Shown: positions 1 to 10,419 of the stretch, piece after piece
Layout of the letters: each line of letters opens with the position of its first letter
Position numbering within the stretch: position 1 is the stretch's first letter
NCBI GenBank assembly: GCA_038049695.1
Contig: CP142456.1
Coordinates: 45,240,001 to 45,304,000 of the forward strand
DNA from: Cinnamomum chago
Lineage: Eukaryota; Streptophyta; Magnoliopsida; Laurales; Lauraceae
Length of the DNA: 64,000 nt
Direction: 5' to 3'
Position numbers and translations under genes: made by a program
The notes under the pieces: generated by a model
The model's database searches: none
What the model saw: only the letters and a program-made list of their open reading frames with translations
What the model was told of the DNA's origin: nothing

Positions 1-28
1 TAGGGGACGTCCAAGGCACTTCTCCTCT

Positions 29-36
29 TATTTATA
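29..36 (-). promoter_or_regulatory. TATA box of the minus-strand family B LTR
   Basis: On the minus strand this reads TATAAATA. The same box lies at the equivalent place in the plus-strand copy (6979-6986). It lies about 30 to 190 bases downstream (in the sense of transcription) of an array of GAAGTnnnACTTC dyads at 70-82, 117-129, 169-181 and 217-229, as expected for a U3 promoter. Confidence 0.6.
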
Positions 37-69
37 GCACTCAATCAACCTCCTCTTACTAATTGAAAT

Positions 70-229
70 AGAAGTCTTACTTCCACTACAATTAGTTGCT
101 TACTACATCACAATTAGAAGTCTTACTTCAAATATGATTAGTAACTTCCTCTTTTACTAATTAAAATAGAAGTCCTACTTCCATTAATAATTAGTAACTT
201 ACTATTACCACTATTAGAAGTCTCACTTC
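70..229 (-). promoter_or_regulatory. Phased array of GAAGTnnnACTTC dyads upstream of the LTR TATA box
   Basis: Four copies of the interrupted palindrome GAAGTnnnACTTC lie at 70-82, 117-129, 169-181 and 217-229, spaced 47, 52 and 48 bases. Each is followed by an AGTTACTAAT-like block. The plus-strand LTR has three clean copies and one degenerate copy at the matching place. Position in U3 and even spacing suggest a transcription-factor site array. The factor is not identifiable from sequence alone. Confidence 0.5.
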
Positions 230-1286
230 AAATAGAAATAGTAACTTTCTATTTCCTTTTAGAGTTCTACTATAATTAGTATCTTTCTAATATATTGGGC
301 TAGCGTGAGGACCACTAGGGATTCCTTAGAAAGCTGGCTCCAACTGGGACACGCGACCCCACATCTCATGTGCAATCCGGGCCCATAGTTAATTGCAAAT
401 AACTCCACTATATAAATGCAATTGCACTCCAGTCTTAGGAATATATTTCAATGAAGACCCTAAACTTCCCAATTACCACAAGTAGGCCCCTCCATCATTA
501 TCCATGGATCAATTGGAATAAATCTGTCTCATCCAATATTAGATCCACATCTTATTATCCTTGATCCCCAATTAATTATAGTAATCATTTGGTACCGATC
601 CAATTAACTCTTAATCGGAATGGGTGCGCACTTACCAATGATAAATCCATTAATTGGCACAAGGGGATAATGTAGATAGATTCCATCTTGATCATTGCAC
701 GTTCCCACAGTCCTACTACCACATACCCAAGACACCGAGGTGTTGACCTACAGTTGGCCTCACTCATTGGTGACTCAAAGCAAATGAATAGACAGAAACT
801 TGAGTTCATCAATGTTTCAGGATTGAGAGCCTATTGCTAGGGAATTATGAGAGCAATCCTTAAATCGAGACAGTATTTCATAAGGTGCTTCTCATGGTCC
901 TTCAATACATCCAATGTACCAGCACCGTGATCCAGAATCTTATATTCTGATGATCGAGACAAATCACACTATCTCATAGTGATCAAAGTGCTGCAACCTT
1001 GTCAGATGAGATGCCCAATCTCATCACTGGTTGTGAAGATATTTTAAGTATAAGATTTGTGACACATATCTCCCGTATGTGGATCTCATCCATATACATA
1101 TATCACATCTAATATACTAATGGGACCCGATTCATCTCATGAACCATTATGTCATATATATTGGTCATGTGCATGAAGTAATAAATCACCATTCATCTCA
1201 TGAAAGGAAAGCATGATTATATTGATAAATAAAGAAATTAATCAATCTATTCATCATATACTGGTATTGAGACCATAAAACTAACA

Positions 1287-3511
1287 ACCATAACCACCGA
1301 TTTCCTACTCAAGGCATCTGCTACAACATTCACTTTGCCTGGATGATACTTGATTGGGAAGTCATAATCCTTGATATACTCCATCCACCTTCTCTGCCTC
1401 ATATTCAAATCCTTCTGCGAGAACAAATACTGTAAACTCCTGTGGTCTGAATGGACCTCAAATTTCTCTCCATAGAGATAGTGTCTCCACATCTTCAATG
1501 TGAAAACAACTGCTGCCAACTCCAAGTCGTGAGTCGCATAATTCTTCTCATGGTCCTTCAACTGTCTCGAGCCATAAGCAATTACCTTGCCATCTTGCAT
1601 CAATACACAACCTAGTCCCACATTCGAAGCATCTGTATAAACAATAAATCCACCATTGCTCGAAGGTAACGTAAGGATTGGGGCGGTGGTTAACCTTCCT
1701 TTCAACTCCTGAAAACTGGTTTCACACTGATCGGTCCACACAAATGGGACATTCTTTCGGGTCAATTTTGTCAACGGGGCTGCAATGGACGAAAAACCTT
1801 GGACAAATCTTCTGTAATAGCCTGCTAACCCCAAAAAGCTTCTAATTTCTGTCACACTGCTGGGCCTCACCCAATTAACAACCGCTTCTATCTTGGCCGG
1901 GTCAACTGCTAAACCTTCTCTGGAGATGATATGGCCTAGAAAAGCAACTTGCTCTAACCAGAATTCACACTTACTGAGTTTTGCATAAAGCTGGTTGTCC
2001 CTCAAGAGCTGCAACGCTGTCCTCAAATGTTCTTCATGTTCCTTCTTACTCTTGGAATACACAAGGACATCATCAATGAATACTACTGCGGAGTGCTCCA
2101 AATAAGGTGCAAAGACCTTGTTCATAAGAGCCATAAAGACTGCGGGTGCATTTGTCAAACCAAAGGGCATCACTAAGAACTCAAAGTGCCCATATCTTGT
2201 TCTAAAGGCTGTCTTCTGAACATCTGAGTCTCTAACTCTCAACTGATGGTACCTTGACCTCAAGTCTATCTTGGAAAAATAGGCTGCTCCTTGCAATTGG
2301 TCAAACAATTTGTTTATCCTTGGCAAAGGATACTTGTTCTTCACGGTCACATGGTTCAACTTCCTGTAGTCTATGCACATTCTCAAACTCCCATCCTTCT
2401 TTTTCACAAACAACACCGGTGCTCCCCACGGTGAAACACTTGGCCTAATAAAACCTTTGCTCAACAAATCTTGCAATTGGAGCTTTAGCTCACCCATCTC
2501 TGCTGGAGCCATCCTGTATGGTGCAATCGAGATCGGAGCTGTCCCTGGAAGGAGTTCAATTGTGAACTCAACTTCTCTAATTGGTGGTAAACCCGGGATT
2601 TCTTCTGGAAAAACATCCAAAAATTCATACACAATGAGGATATCCTCCACCCCTTGGGACTGTTTATCCTCCGTGATAAACGCAATAAATGCCTGGCACC
2701 CACTCTGAACTAATCTGCTTGCCTTCAAAACTGAAATAAACCCTGCCTGAGTTTTTCTCCTGTTCCCCTGAAATATCAACTCTGCCTGTGGCCCTTGGAA
2801 TCTGAATGTGATGGTCTTACTAAAACAATCCATGGTGGCATGATATGCTTCTAACCAATCCATGCCTAAAATGACATCGAAATCATGCATGTCCAACACT
2901 ATGAGGTTGGCCGGTAAATTAACATCTCCAAACAAAACTGTACAGCTAGGGTAATGGGTTCTACACACAACTTGTTTCCCTACTGGAGTGGTCACTACTA
3001 AAATGTAACCCAACTCACTGCATGGTGCATCAATCAACTTTGCAAAACTAGGAGATGCAAAGGAATGTGTGGATCCAGGATCAAATAAAATCTGGGCTTC
3101 TACCCCACAGACAAGGAGTTTACCTTCCACCACGTCTCCTGCAGCTTCAACATCTGCACGGTTGAGATAATACAAACGTCCATGCATCTGTAGTCTGTTC
3201 GGTACTTGGTTCTGCCTTCCTTGGACATGTCTGTTCTGCTGTGGAGCACGAGCATTCTGATTCTGTGCTGGTGGCCTAGCCTGTTGCTGCTGCTGAGGTG
3301 GTCTAACTTGATTCTGCACTGGTGCTTGGTTCTGAGGAGCTACTTGTCTCTGCTGCTGGTTTTTGTTCCCTTGATTCTGAAGTAGTGGGCAATCCTTGAT
3401 TGCATGGTTCATAGCCCCACACTTGAAACAGGCACCCATGGCCTTACGACATTCGTGTGTTTCATGATTCTTGCCATAATGCCCACATCCCTGCCTCACA
3501 TGACCTTGTTC
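1287..3511 (-). pseudogene. gypsy-2 pro-pol: CCHC knuckle, protease, RT, RNase H
   Basis: One long open frame on the minus strand, in frame with gag but separated from it by a TAA at 3514-3512. It has no ATG at its start. In order: zinc-knuckle region with [16 protein letters not shown] (an upstream partner knuckle has Tyr where a Cys is expected), a Gln/Pro-rich linker, protease with [12 protein letters not shown] with [16 protein letters not shown] (Gly to Arg against the family's SGYHQL) and the catalytic FIDDVLVYS, then RNase H with [11 protein letters not shown] and [13 protein letters not shown]. The frame ends after ALSRKSV at the family B insertion, so integrase is absent. About 740 codons are free of stops, unusually intact for this window. 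It could be translated only by read-through or as part of a spliced RNA. Confidence 0.85.
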
Positions 3512-4396
3512 TTACCTTGGCTTCTTGCCCTGCTGTTGCCTCTGATTCTGCTGCTGATATTGCTGCTTCCTGTCCTGAACAATCATGTTGTTAATATCTT
3601 CAAATGTATAAGCCCGTTTGACTGCCTCATCATATGTAGCTGGAGGAACTACTCCTATGACATCTCTCATGATGATCGGATTCAACCCTTCCAAAAACTT
3701 AGTTATCTTCTTCCTTTCAGTGTCAATCAGTTCGGTAGCATATCTAGCCAATCTTTCAAATTTGGTGACATAGTCTAGCACCGTCATGCTACCTTGCTTA
3801 AGCTGCTGAAACTCAATAGCCTTCTGCCTCTTGACATGAGAGGGAATATATTTATCTTGAAACTGTATCTTGAATGCTGCCCATGCCTCTTCGTCAGCCA
3901 TCACTGCATATGGGTCCTTGACTGTTTGCCACCACCTATCTGCAAGCCCATAGAATAAAGAAGCTGTGAGATTAACCTTCTGTATTCCCGTGCACATGAA
4001 GACATCGAAGATCTTCTCCATATTGACTAGCTAGTCATCTGCCACTAACGGGTCCTCATTGCCCGAAAATTCCTTGGGTGCTCTCTTCCTAAACTTCTCA
4101 AACAGTGCATTAGGGTCAGGATCCCTATTTTGAATAACAATTTGCGGACCCACGGGTGGTGCTACGTTCCTGTTCTGAAGTACTTCCAAAAGTTGCCTCT
4201 GAACTTGTGCCATTTCATCATCCTTCTTAGCTAACTGTTCTTGAAATCTTGCTTGGTTCTCATTAGCCTGCCTTTGCTGTGTTATCATTGCTTGCATAAG
4301 TTCCTGAAATTGTGTGGCTGTTGGTGTATCAGATGCATCTGACTCATTCTGATTACTGCCTGAAGCATGATGGTTTGGAGCTTTTCTTGGAGGCAT
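3512..4396 (-). pseudogene. gypsy-2 gag (capsid), two stop codons
   Basis: Start chosen at the MPPRKAPNHH methionine (4396-4394), matching the MPPRR start in gypsy-3. A low-complexity, Gln-rich coiled-coil-like stretch (EQLAKKDDEMAQVQRQL) precedes the capsid region with FEKFRKRAPKEFSG, then ASLFYGLADRWW, QFQDKYIPSHVKRQKAIEFQ and LKQGSMTVLDYVTKFERL, the usual retrotransposon gag signature. A TAG at 4033-4031 replaces the Trp codon of DDWL (TGG to TAG). The frame ends at TAA 3514-3512 in the context AAG|GTAAGA; the same stop in the same context occurs in gypsy-1 at 11152-11154. Gag would assemble the virus-like particle and package element RNA in the cytoplasm; this copy is interrupted. Confidence 0.85.
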
Positions 4397-4541
4397 ATTG
4401 CTGTAAAATAAAGAGTTAGTACACAATAATCATGGTACAAGGGTTTCTAAGGTCTTATACCAACGAATCTATCAAACTCACGAATCCTCGCCACGTTCCT
4501 AAGACCTTTCTAGTTTCTTTTAAGTGCCTGAAACATGTCTC

Positions 4542-4553
4542 GCTCTGATACCA
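4542..4553 (-). other. Primer binding site of gypsy-2 (initiator tRNA-Met)
   Basis: The minus strand reads TGGTATCAGAGC, the usual plant complement to the 3' end of initiator tRNA-Met. Four bases (GGAC) separate it from the LTR end (..CGCGACA, at 4558), which fixes the LTR/internal boundary. Confidence 0.85.
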
Positions 4554-4557
4554 GTCC

Positions 4558-5705
4558 TGTCGCGACCCCGGAACGGATCCCCGGGCCCGCGACGTTGTTG
4601 TTTGCATTACTCTATTTATTAGAGATGTACCTTCCCACAGGTTCCCGCGGTGAGGATTCCCAAAGACACGCGGAATCTGACTCACATGATCAAGTATGCG
4701 GAAGCGTGTAGCAAAACACAACAAGATGAGCACCAATAAAATATTTAAGTGCCATGACAAATAGTAACAAGACATAGTATCAAAGGAAGAAGTTAAACTG
4801 GCATTCCCATCATAGTTCAAGTTATAAAACTAACACGAAAGTAAGTTAAGTTTTGTTACAACCCATAAGAGGCCAACAAAGGCCAATACAATTCTCCAAA
4901 ATAATCGAAGAAACCCCAAGACAAAAGATGACGAGACTCAAAAACCCGCTCGACGTCTAGATGACATCGTCGGGCTGCCACTCTCTCACAGGGGTTGGCT
5001 CACAAGCCTCCTCCTGATGCTCCTCCTCAAAGGCAACGTCTCCTGCACCTGGGCACCAACAAACAAGGGTCAAACACAACGGTTTGGCAGGTAATCAATT
5101 TAGGTGCAAACATGAAACAATAACATTTAAGAAAACATATAAGCAAACCTTGATTTGAAATACTATAATGACTGAGGTACAATTGCAGAAATATTTAACT
5201 GGGCTGAGATACTAAAACAAATTAGCATGAGTACATAATATATCATGAATGGTCATCATCCACAAAGAGCCCATCCTTTCTCTATCATTTATATAATGAA
5301 AAGAGCAAGCACGCACGACAAGCACGATATACATAATATAAGCACGACACGATTTCCCACAAAGACGGGAATTCCGGCCGCGGAACCGGACACGCACGAT
5401 GTGTAATAAATACACGACCAGTCTGTAGACAGTCCACATGTTTAAGGACCCCCAGACAGTGGATCAAACTGAAAGGGCGGTCCAAGCTCAGTGGTGTTTA
5501 CTTAATTCATGAATGCACAAAACACGCGAAACACTATCAAAACATGTCGAGGTAAAAGGGGGGAAATCAATTATCAAAACACGATGAACACGACTAGCAA
5601 ATGCATAATTAATATGCATAACACGCTTAGGAAGTGATCCCCTTTTTCTTGAAATAATTCTTCAAAACAAGCTTATACTTGAAATCCAAAACTAGTACAC
5701 GATGG
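4558..5705 (-). repeat. gypsy-2 5' LTR, 3' portion only
   Basis: The minus strand ends in GTCGCGACA at 4558. The sequence matches the later part of the gypsy-1 3' LTR (25270-25585 plus 28513-29308), including a GC-rich end and a CGCGGCCGGAATTCC block near 5370-5385. It is cut at 5705 by the family B LTR; the upstream 1.7 kb or so of LTR, where the palindrome array would lie, is missing. No gene in this stretch. Confidence 0.8.
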
Positions 5706-6756
5706 TGTTAGTTTTATGGTCTCAATACCAGTATATGATGAATAGATTGATTAATTTCTTTATTTATCAATATAATCATGCTTTCCTTGCATGAGATGAA
5801 TGGTGATTTATTACTTAATGCTCATGACCAATATATATGACATAATGGTTCATGAGATGAACCGGGTCCCATTAGTATATTTGATGTGATATATGTATAT
5901 GGATGAGATCCACATACGAGAGATATGTGTCACAAATCTTATACATAAAATATCTTCACAACCAGTGATGAGATTGGGCATCTCATCTGACAAGGTTGCA
6001 GCACTTTGATCACTATGAGATAGTGTGATTTGTCTCGATCATCAGAATGTAAGATTCTGGATCACGGTGCTGGTACATTGGATGTATTGAAGGACCATGA
6101 GAAACACCTTATGAAATACTGTCTCGATTTAAGGATTGCTCTCATAATTCCCTAGCAATAGGCTCTCAATCCTGAGATATTGATGAACTCAAGTTTCTGT
6201 CTATTCATTTGCTTTGAGTCACCAATGAGTGAGGCCAATTGTAGGTCAACACCTCGGTGTCTTGGGTACATGGTAGTAGGACTGTGGGAACATGCAATGA
6301 TCAAGATGGAATCTATCTACATTATCCCCTTGTGCCAATTAATGGATTTATCATTGGTAAGTGCGCACCCATTCCGATTAAGAGTTAATTGGATCGGTAC
6401 CAAATGATTACTATAATTAATTGGGGCTCAAGGATAATAAGATGTGGATCTAATATTGGATGAGACAGATTTATTCCCATTGATCCATGGATGATGATAG
6501 AGGGGCCTACTTGTGGTACTGAGGAAGTTTAGGGTCTTCATTGTAATTTATTCCTAAGACTGGAGTGCAATTGCATTTATTTAGTGGAGTTATTTGCAAT
6601 TAACTGTGGGCCTGGATTACACATGAGATGTGGGGTCACATGTCCCAGTTGGAGCCAGCTTTCTAAGGAATCCCTAGTGGTCCCCACGCTAGCCCAATAT
6701 ATTAGAAAGATACTAATTCTACTTGAACTCTAAAAGGAAGGTTACTATTTCTATTT

Positions 6757-6921
6757 GAAGTGAGACTTCTAATAGTGGTAATGGTAAGCTACTAATTATT
6801 AATGGAAGTAGGACTTCTATTTTAATTAGAAGGGAGAAAGTTACTAATGGTTGTGGAAGTGAGACTTCTATGGCAATTAGTAAGGGAGATGTTTACTAAT
6901 TAGTAAGGGAGATGTTTACTA
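6757..6921 (+). promoter_or_regulatory. U3 repeat array: GAAGTnnnACTTC dyads and a 23-bp tandem duplication
   Basis: Dyads at 6757-6769, 6805-6817 and 6856-6868 are 48 and 51 bases apart and end about 110 bases before the TATA box. A degenerate fourth lies near 6932. The 23-bp unit beginning ATTAGTAAGGG is duplicated exactly at 6876-6898 and 6899-6921; the minus copy at 1-1286 lacks this duplication. This looks like an expanding enhancer array. Confidence 0.5.
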
Positions 6922-6978
6922 ATTTGTAATGGGAGTTAGACTTATATTTCAAATAAGAAAAGAGGAGTTATGGAGGGC

Positions 6979-6986
6979 TATAAATA
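6979..6986 (+). promoter_or_regulatory. TATA box of the plus-strand family B LTR
   Basis: TATAAATA in the context GGCTATAAATAGAGG, conserved with the minus-strand copy at 29-36. It lies 1.27 kb into the LTR, placing U3 upstream and leaving about 0.5 kb for R and U5. Confidence 0.6.
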
Positions 6987-7497
6987 GAGGAATACTCCTC
7001 TCAAATTCGTGCATAAACAGAAGAGAACTTTCAGCCCCCTTGTGCAAGAGTTGTACAAGTCCTCTTCTACTAAAAGTTCCTTTCTCTTTCACCTTTGGTT
7101 CCTTAGAGTTACTAGTAGGGTTTTCTCTTGGAGATTCCACCATCTTCTTGAGAAAAGAGATCTAATATGGGACATAGCGTGGAAGATCAAAAGGAGTTGA
7201 AGATTCTGAATTGGATTGTGAAGTTGTTCATCATCAAAGTAAAGAACTCAAATCCTCCATTAGAGCACAACAAAGCTCCAAAGGTATATCTACATCCTTG
7301 TATGTTGTGGATTTCGTGGTTGCATATTTGTGTGCTATTTTCTATCTCCTAGATAGTATTTGTTGCTGTACATGGCTATGAGATTGAGGGAATTGCATCC
7401 TGGATTGGGTTTGTTGCATTCTAGACAATTGATCCCTGCATCAAGTGGGTCAAAAGTTTTGAAACCTATCTGGAAGGCCCACCTATATTCCAACAAT

Positions 7498-7510
7498 TGG
7501 TATCAGAGCC
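7498..7510 (+). other. Primer binding site of the family B element
   Basis: TGGTATCAGAGCC, complementary to initiator tRNA-Met, lies two bases after the LTR end at 7495. It shows that the LTR at 5706-7495 is a 5' LTR and that element internal sequence should follow. Confidence 0.85.
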
Positions 7511-8399
7511 TAACCTCATCTCTAATCATGTTAGACCAGCAAGCTTGCTCTGATCTTTGCATGAGATGTGAAGAAGATGAAGCAAGGGCTATGTAAGGAT
7601 CAATTTTAATGGATTTTCTTGGTTTGATAGTAAATTCATGTTTGGATAGTCACAAAAGGGTTTAATAATGATGGAAGGATCATAGGAAGCCATTGGGACA
7701 CTTTGGAAGTGATTTGGAGAAGAACATACACGAAACAGAAAACCCAAGTTGCAGAAATTCGTCAGCCGGGTCGACTTGGCAATGTGCCCGGTCGACCTGC
7801 TGACTTGCAGGCCGGTCGACCGGGCCTTCTGTGCAGAATTCTACAAAAACTGATTTTTCAGTTTCGGGTCTACTTTTACTTCCTATTTTTCCAGCATTGT
7901 TTGGCAGCCTATTTGTGATTTGTATGGTTGTATAAGATACTAACTTGCAGATGATCTTGTCCTCTCCATATGGCCCACAAGTCTTTTGCTTTCTTTTATG
8001 GTGATTGGTTTATTTAAGGCTAATTGTAAAGGGCGTCATGGTTTCCTTGGTTTCCCGTGAAAGGGCAAGGCATGATGAATTTCCCTATAGCCATTTTAAA
8101 TTCCAGTTTTAGATTACCATGTAAGTCTCATATTTGAGGCATAGGAATTTATGTAATTTTTCTAAAATTGTAAATTCTGGCGATGTCCGAGACAAAGAAG
8201 GAAAGCGATGTTGGACTCCTAATCAAAGAGTTTGAAGATTACCAAAAGAGTTCTGGAGTTTCCCAAAGAGTTTGAGGGATTCCAAATTTTTGGAAAGTCT
8301 AGAAGTCCAAGAAGTCTATTCCGCTTGGGCCATGTGGATGAGAGGACTAGTTTCTATTTTTGCTATTTCTATTTATGGATGCATGCTTAATAAGTCTAT
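7511..8399 (+). other. Unassigned noncoding stretch after the family B primer site
   Basis: No frame here encodes a recognisable protein. The first 100 bases are probably the leader of the family B element. At 7765-7824 there are three copies of a GGTCGACC-type palindrome (GGGTCGACTTGG, CCGGTCGACCTG, CCGGTCGACCGGG), the same motif class as in solo LTR F (19468-19610) and LTR D2 (50505-50640), so part of this stretch is probably a fragment of a gypsy-type LTR. The boundary between the two is not visible. The right limit at about 8400 is where similarity to LTR D6 begins. Confidence 0.4.
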
Positions 8400-9365
8400 T
8401 TCTTATAGCTTTGGATCTTGGTTTGGAAGTCTTTAGAGCTTGTTATTGATTAAGCTTGGGCCTAAGGCAAGTGGATGATTTGATATTATGAGCTTTTAAT
8501 GGTTTTCATGAGAAATATGATTATTTTTATTCATGTTTGTCCAACTTGCATTGATTGTGAAATAAATGCTCATAAAAGAATTTTTGCTAGCTCATTTATT
8601 GTCATGAAAAATGTGGTTTATAGTCCTTCGTTTATCTCTTGTTTATAATTCAAATGTGTTCTTGGGTGTAGTGGTTTCTTTTCCTTTTTTCTTTATTATT
8701 GGCTGTGATATGATTGGAAGAGGATGGAATGGATGTTGTAGGAGATTTAATGATGGTTTGGAAAGGGTTTTGAACTCCTCATTTGGTGTAGAAATGAGGC
8801 TAAAAAGGGGTTGTAAAAGGATGAGAAAGAGAGGAGAAGAACTGTCCCGGAACCAGTTTCTGGACAGTTTGCTCGAGCGAACTTGACAGGTGGCTCGAGC
8901 GAAGTGTCCAGAAAAGGGTTCGAACCATTCCAGTGGATAGTTCGCTTGAGCGGACGTTGACTCGCTCGAGCGAACCCTCCCAGAACCCATTCTAGAGAAT
9001 GGTTAGTTCGAGCAAACTGAAATCCGCTCGAGCCAACCTGAACAGGATGAGTTCACTCAAGCGACCTCAACTTCGCTCGAGCAAACTGACCTAGGAAATC
9101 GTTCCAGAGAGCTCACCGCTCGAGCAAACTCCAGGTCCGCTTGAGCGATGGGTACTGTTCACCTGAGACTACTTTGGAAGTAAAAATGAAATGTTTAAAT
9201 GATTGGGAGAGGTTTGTTGAGGGCCCCAATGAAATGGAGATATGTGGAAACGTCGTATGAAGCCCGTTTTTGAAAGGAACCACTTCACAAAGATTCATTA
9301 TAGTTTTGAAAATCTCCGAAGTGTATAAGGACCCTCGAATGTCCCCAAAACTCAAGAGTACCAAG
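8400..9365 (+). repeat. LTR D6, left half (plus orientation)
   Basis: Matches the reverse complement of the D-type LTRs at 41613-58353: a CTAAGGCAAGTGGATGA block, a CATGAAAAATGTGGTTTATA block, the CGCTCGAGCG palindrome array (8869-9149), then GTGTATAAGGAccct..AATGTCCCCAAAACTCAAGAGTA. It is interrupted after CCAAG (9361-9365) by gypsy-1 and resumes at 29309 with the same CCAAG, so the two halves rejoin into one LTR. The LTR's own start is not recognisable left of about 8400. Confidence 0.75.
8869..9149. repeat. Palindrome array, CTCGAG core (LTR D6)
   Basis: About ten copies of GCTCGAGC or one-base variants (GCTTGAGC, GTTCGAGC), several extending to TTCGCTCGAGCGAA, separated by 15-35 bases of unrelated sequence. 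Same place in the LTR as the arrays in D1 and D3, but the flanking spacers differ from theirs. Confidence 0.8.
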
Positions 9366-10419
9366 TGTTAGATCCCGACCCAGACTAATTCGATTAGTGT
9401 GCGATTAGTGTGTGTTTAGTCCTATGTGGGTTTAGTTGTTGTTGGGTTAGAAATAATTACTTTTAGTCTTGGAAATAGCTTTGGGAATTTTGAGAACGTT
9501 TAGTGTTAGCCAGACATGCTCAGGAAGGCCTGAGTGTACATGTAAGCTTGGGAGGATCGTGTTGGTTTCCCATTTTTAATTGTGATTTCGATTTCAATTG
9601 AATGGTTTTATTATTTGTTATAACTTTCGTTTTCAGCCCATTCACGTTTGAAGCCCAAAATCCAAGTTTTGACCCAAAATGGGTAAAATTGTCTTTTATA
9701 CACAAATCTGGACACAAATTTCGAGATCTCAAAACCATGTCAAAAATATACTTTTTGGAAACTAAGTTTTTCAAGGATCATTTTATCCTTCTTCGTCGGA
9801 TTCACTCGAGGCTCGCAAGATCATGTTTTTGTCAATGCAAGGTTTAGGCTCATTGGGCCCCATTTGCAAGTGTTTAAAGTCAACTCTATCTCTTTTCACT
9901 CTTTTCACTCTCAAACCCTAACCCTTGAGCACCAAGAAGAGAAAACCCTTTCCCCTTTCACTTTCTTCCTCTTGAATGCACAAGCTAGAAGACTCTAAAT
10001 GAAATTTCAAGACCATCATCTTTTTCCTCTCATCCCAAGCTTTCCATTGATACAAGTTTCTTGAAGTTTCTAGTTGGGCAAGCTCTTCATTTTCTTCCTT
10101 CCCTCTTGGTTGTGCATCTCTAGGTAAGAACTCAACCCATCTTTTTAATGGAGCCTTTTTGGTTCCTAAAGATTTAGTTTTTCATGTTTGCAAACCCCTT
10201 TTGTAAAAATGGGTTTCTTGTTTTCAAGTTTGAGTGAGTTTTGAATGGGTTTTCATGGGTTTTGTAGTCTTTGGGCTTAGCTTGAGTGGAAGTGCTTGAA
10301 GAAAGGTTTGTGGCATCTTGGACTAAGGCAAGTAACCAATCTAGGATGGATGATAGCATGTGTGCATTTGATTTGTTTTCTTTTCATTCTTCTCATTCAT
10401 TGGAAATTTAAGTCTTGAA
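9366..10419 (+). repeat. gypsy-1 5' LTR, first 1,054 bp
   Basis: Aligned to 23486-24539 with about six substitutions and no indels that I can see. The LTR then stops abruptly and joins the middle of gag at a GAA shared by both parents (LTR ..AGTCTTGAA, gag ..CAAGAACAA). The deletion removed roughly 1.8 kb of LTR, the primer site and the start of gag. Without the primer site this copy could not be reverse-transcribed again. Confidence 0.9.

Larger units (their letters stand above)
1..1286 (-). repeat. Family B LTR, first 1,286 bp, minus orientation
   Basis: This is the reverse complement of the first part of the complete LTR at 5706-7495, with few differences. Read on the minus strand it begins TGTTAG at 1286 and runs off the left edge of the window, so the LTR 3' end, primer site and internal region are outside. 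It is inserted in the pol gene of gypsy-2: coding sequence stops being recognisable exactly at 1287, just after the ALSRKSV motif at the RNase H/integrase boundary. The layout of conserved blocks resembles the copia LTRs at 21286-23297 and 32641-34667, so I place it in a related Ty1/copia lineage. Short reading frames inside it are not convincing genes. Confidence 0.85.
1287..5705 (-). mobile_element. Gypsy-2: Ty3/gypsy (Tekay/Del-like) remnant
   Basis: On the minus strand the order is LTR 3' portion (5705-4558), primer binding site (4553-4542), short leader, gag, protease, reverse transcriptase and RNase H, ending at 1287 where a family B LTR has inserted. Integrase and the 3' LTR are missing from the window. 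The LTR is cut at 5705 by a second family B LTR in the opposite orientation. Predicted protein is very close to gypsy-1 (10420-14763), so both belong to one subfamily. Placement in Tekay/Del rests on the MPPR gag start, the long LTR, and the chromodomain-like C-terminus seen in gypsy-1; the clade name is inference. Confidence 0.85.
5706..7495 (+). repeat. Family B LTR, complete, 1,790 bp
   Basis: Starts TGTTAG (5706) and ends ATTCCAACA (7495), giving TG...CA ends with an imperfect TGTTrG/CAACA terminal inverted repeat, followed after AT by a tRNA-Met primer site (7498). This makes it a 5' LTR in plus orientation. The first 1.29 kb repeats 1-1286 in inverted orientation. It has a TATA box at 6979-6986, three GAAGTnnnACTTC dyads at 6757-6769, 6805-6817 and 6856-6868, and an exact 23-bp tandem duplication at 6876-6921. 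Ordered blocks shared with the copia LTR (TTGGGCA..TCATCT, a GATGAA..TCAAGTT block, GGTCAAC..CTCgGTGTyTTGGGT) suggest a divergent Ty1/copia relative. Confidence 0.85.

Noticed and set aside
585..812. 75-codon frame conserved between the two family B LTRs (also 6180-6407)
   Set aside because: Conserved only because the LTR copies are near-identical; no known motif, and the frame lies upstream of the LTR TATA box in untranscribed U3.
5706..7495. Target duplication between the two family B LTRs
   Set aside because: Flanks are GATGG (5701-5705) and, on the minus strand, ATGGT next to 1286. The shared ATGG is too short and in the wrong arrangement for one element with inverted LTRs.
7511..8399. 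Gag of the family B element
   Set aside because: No frame with gag motifs or a zinc knuckle; only short noise frames.
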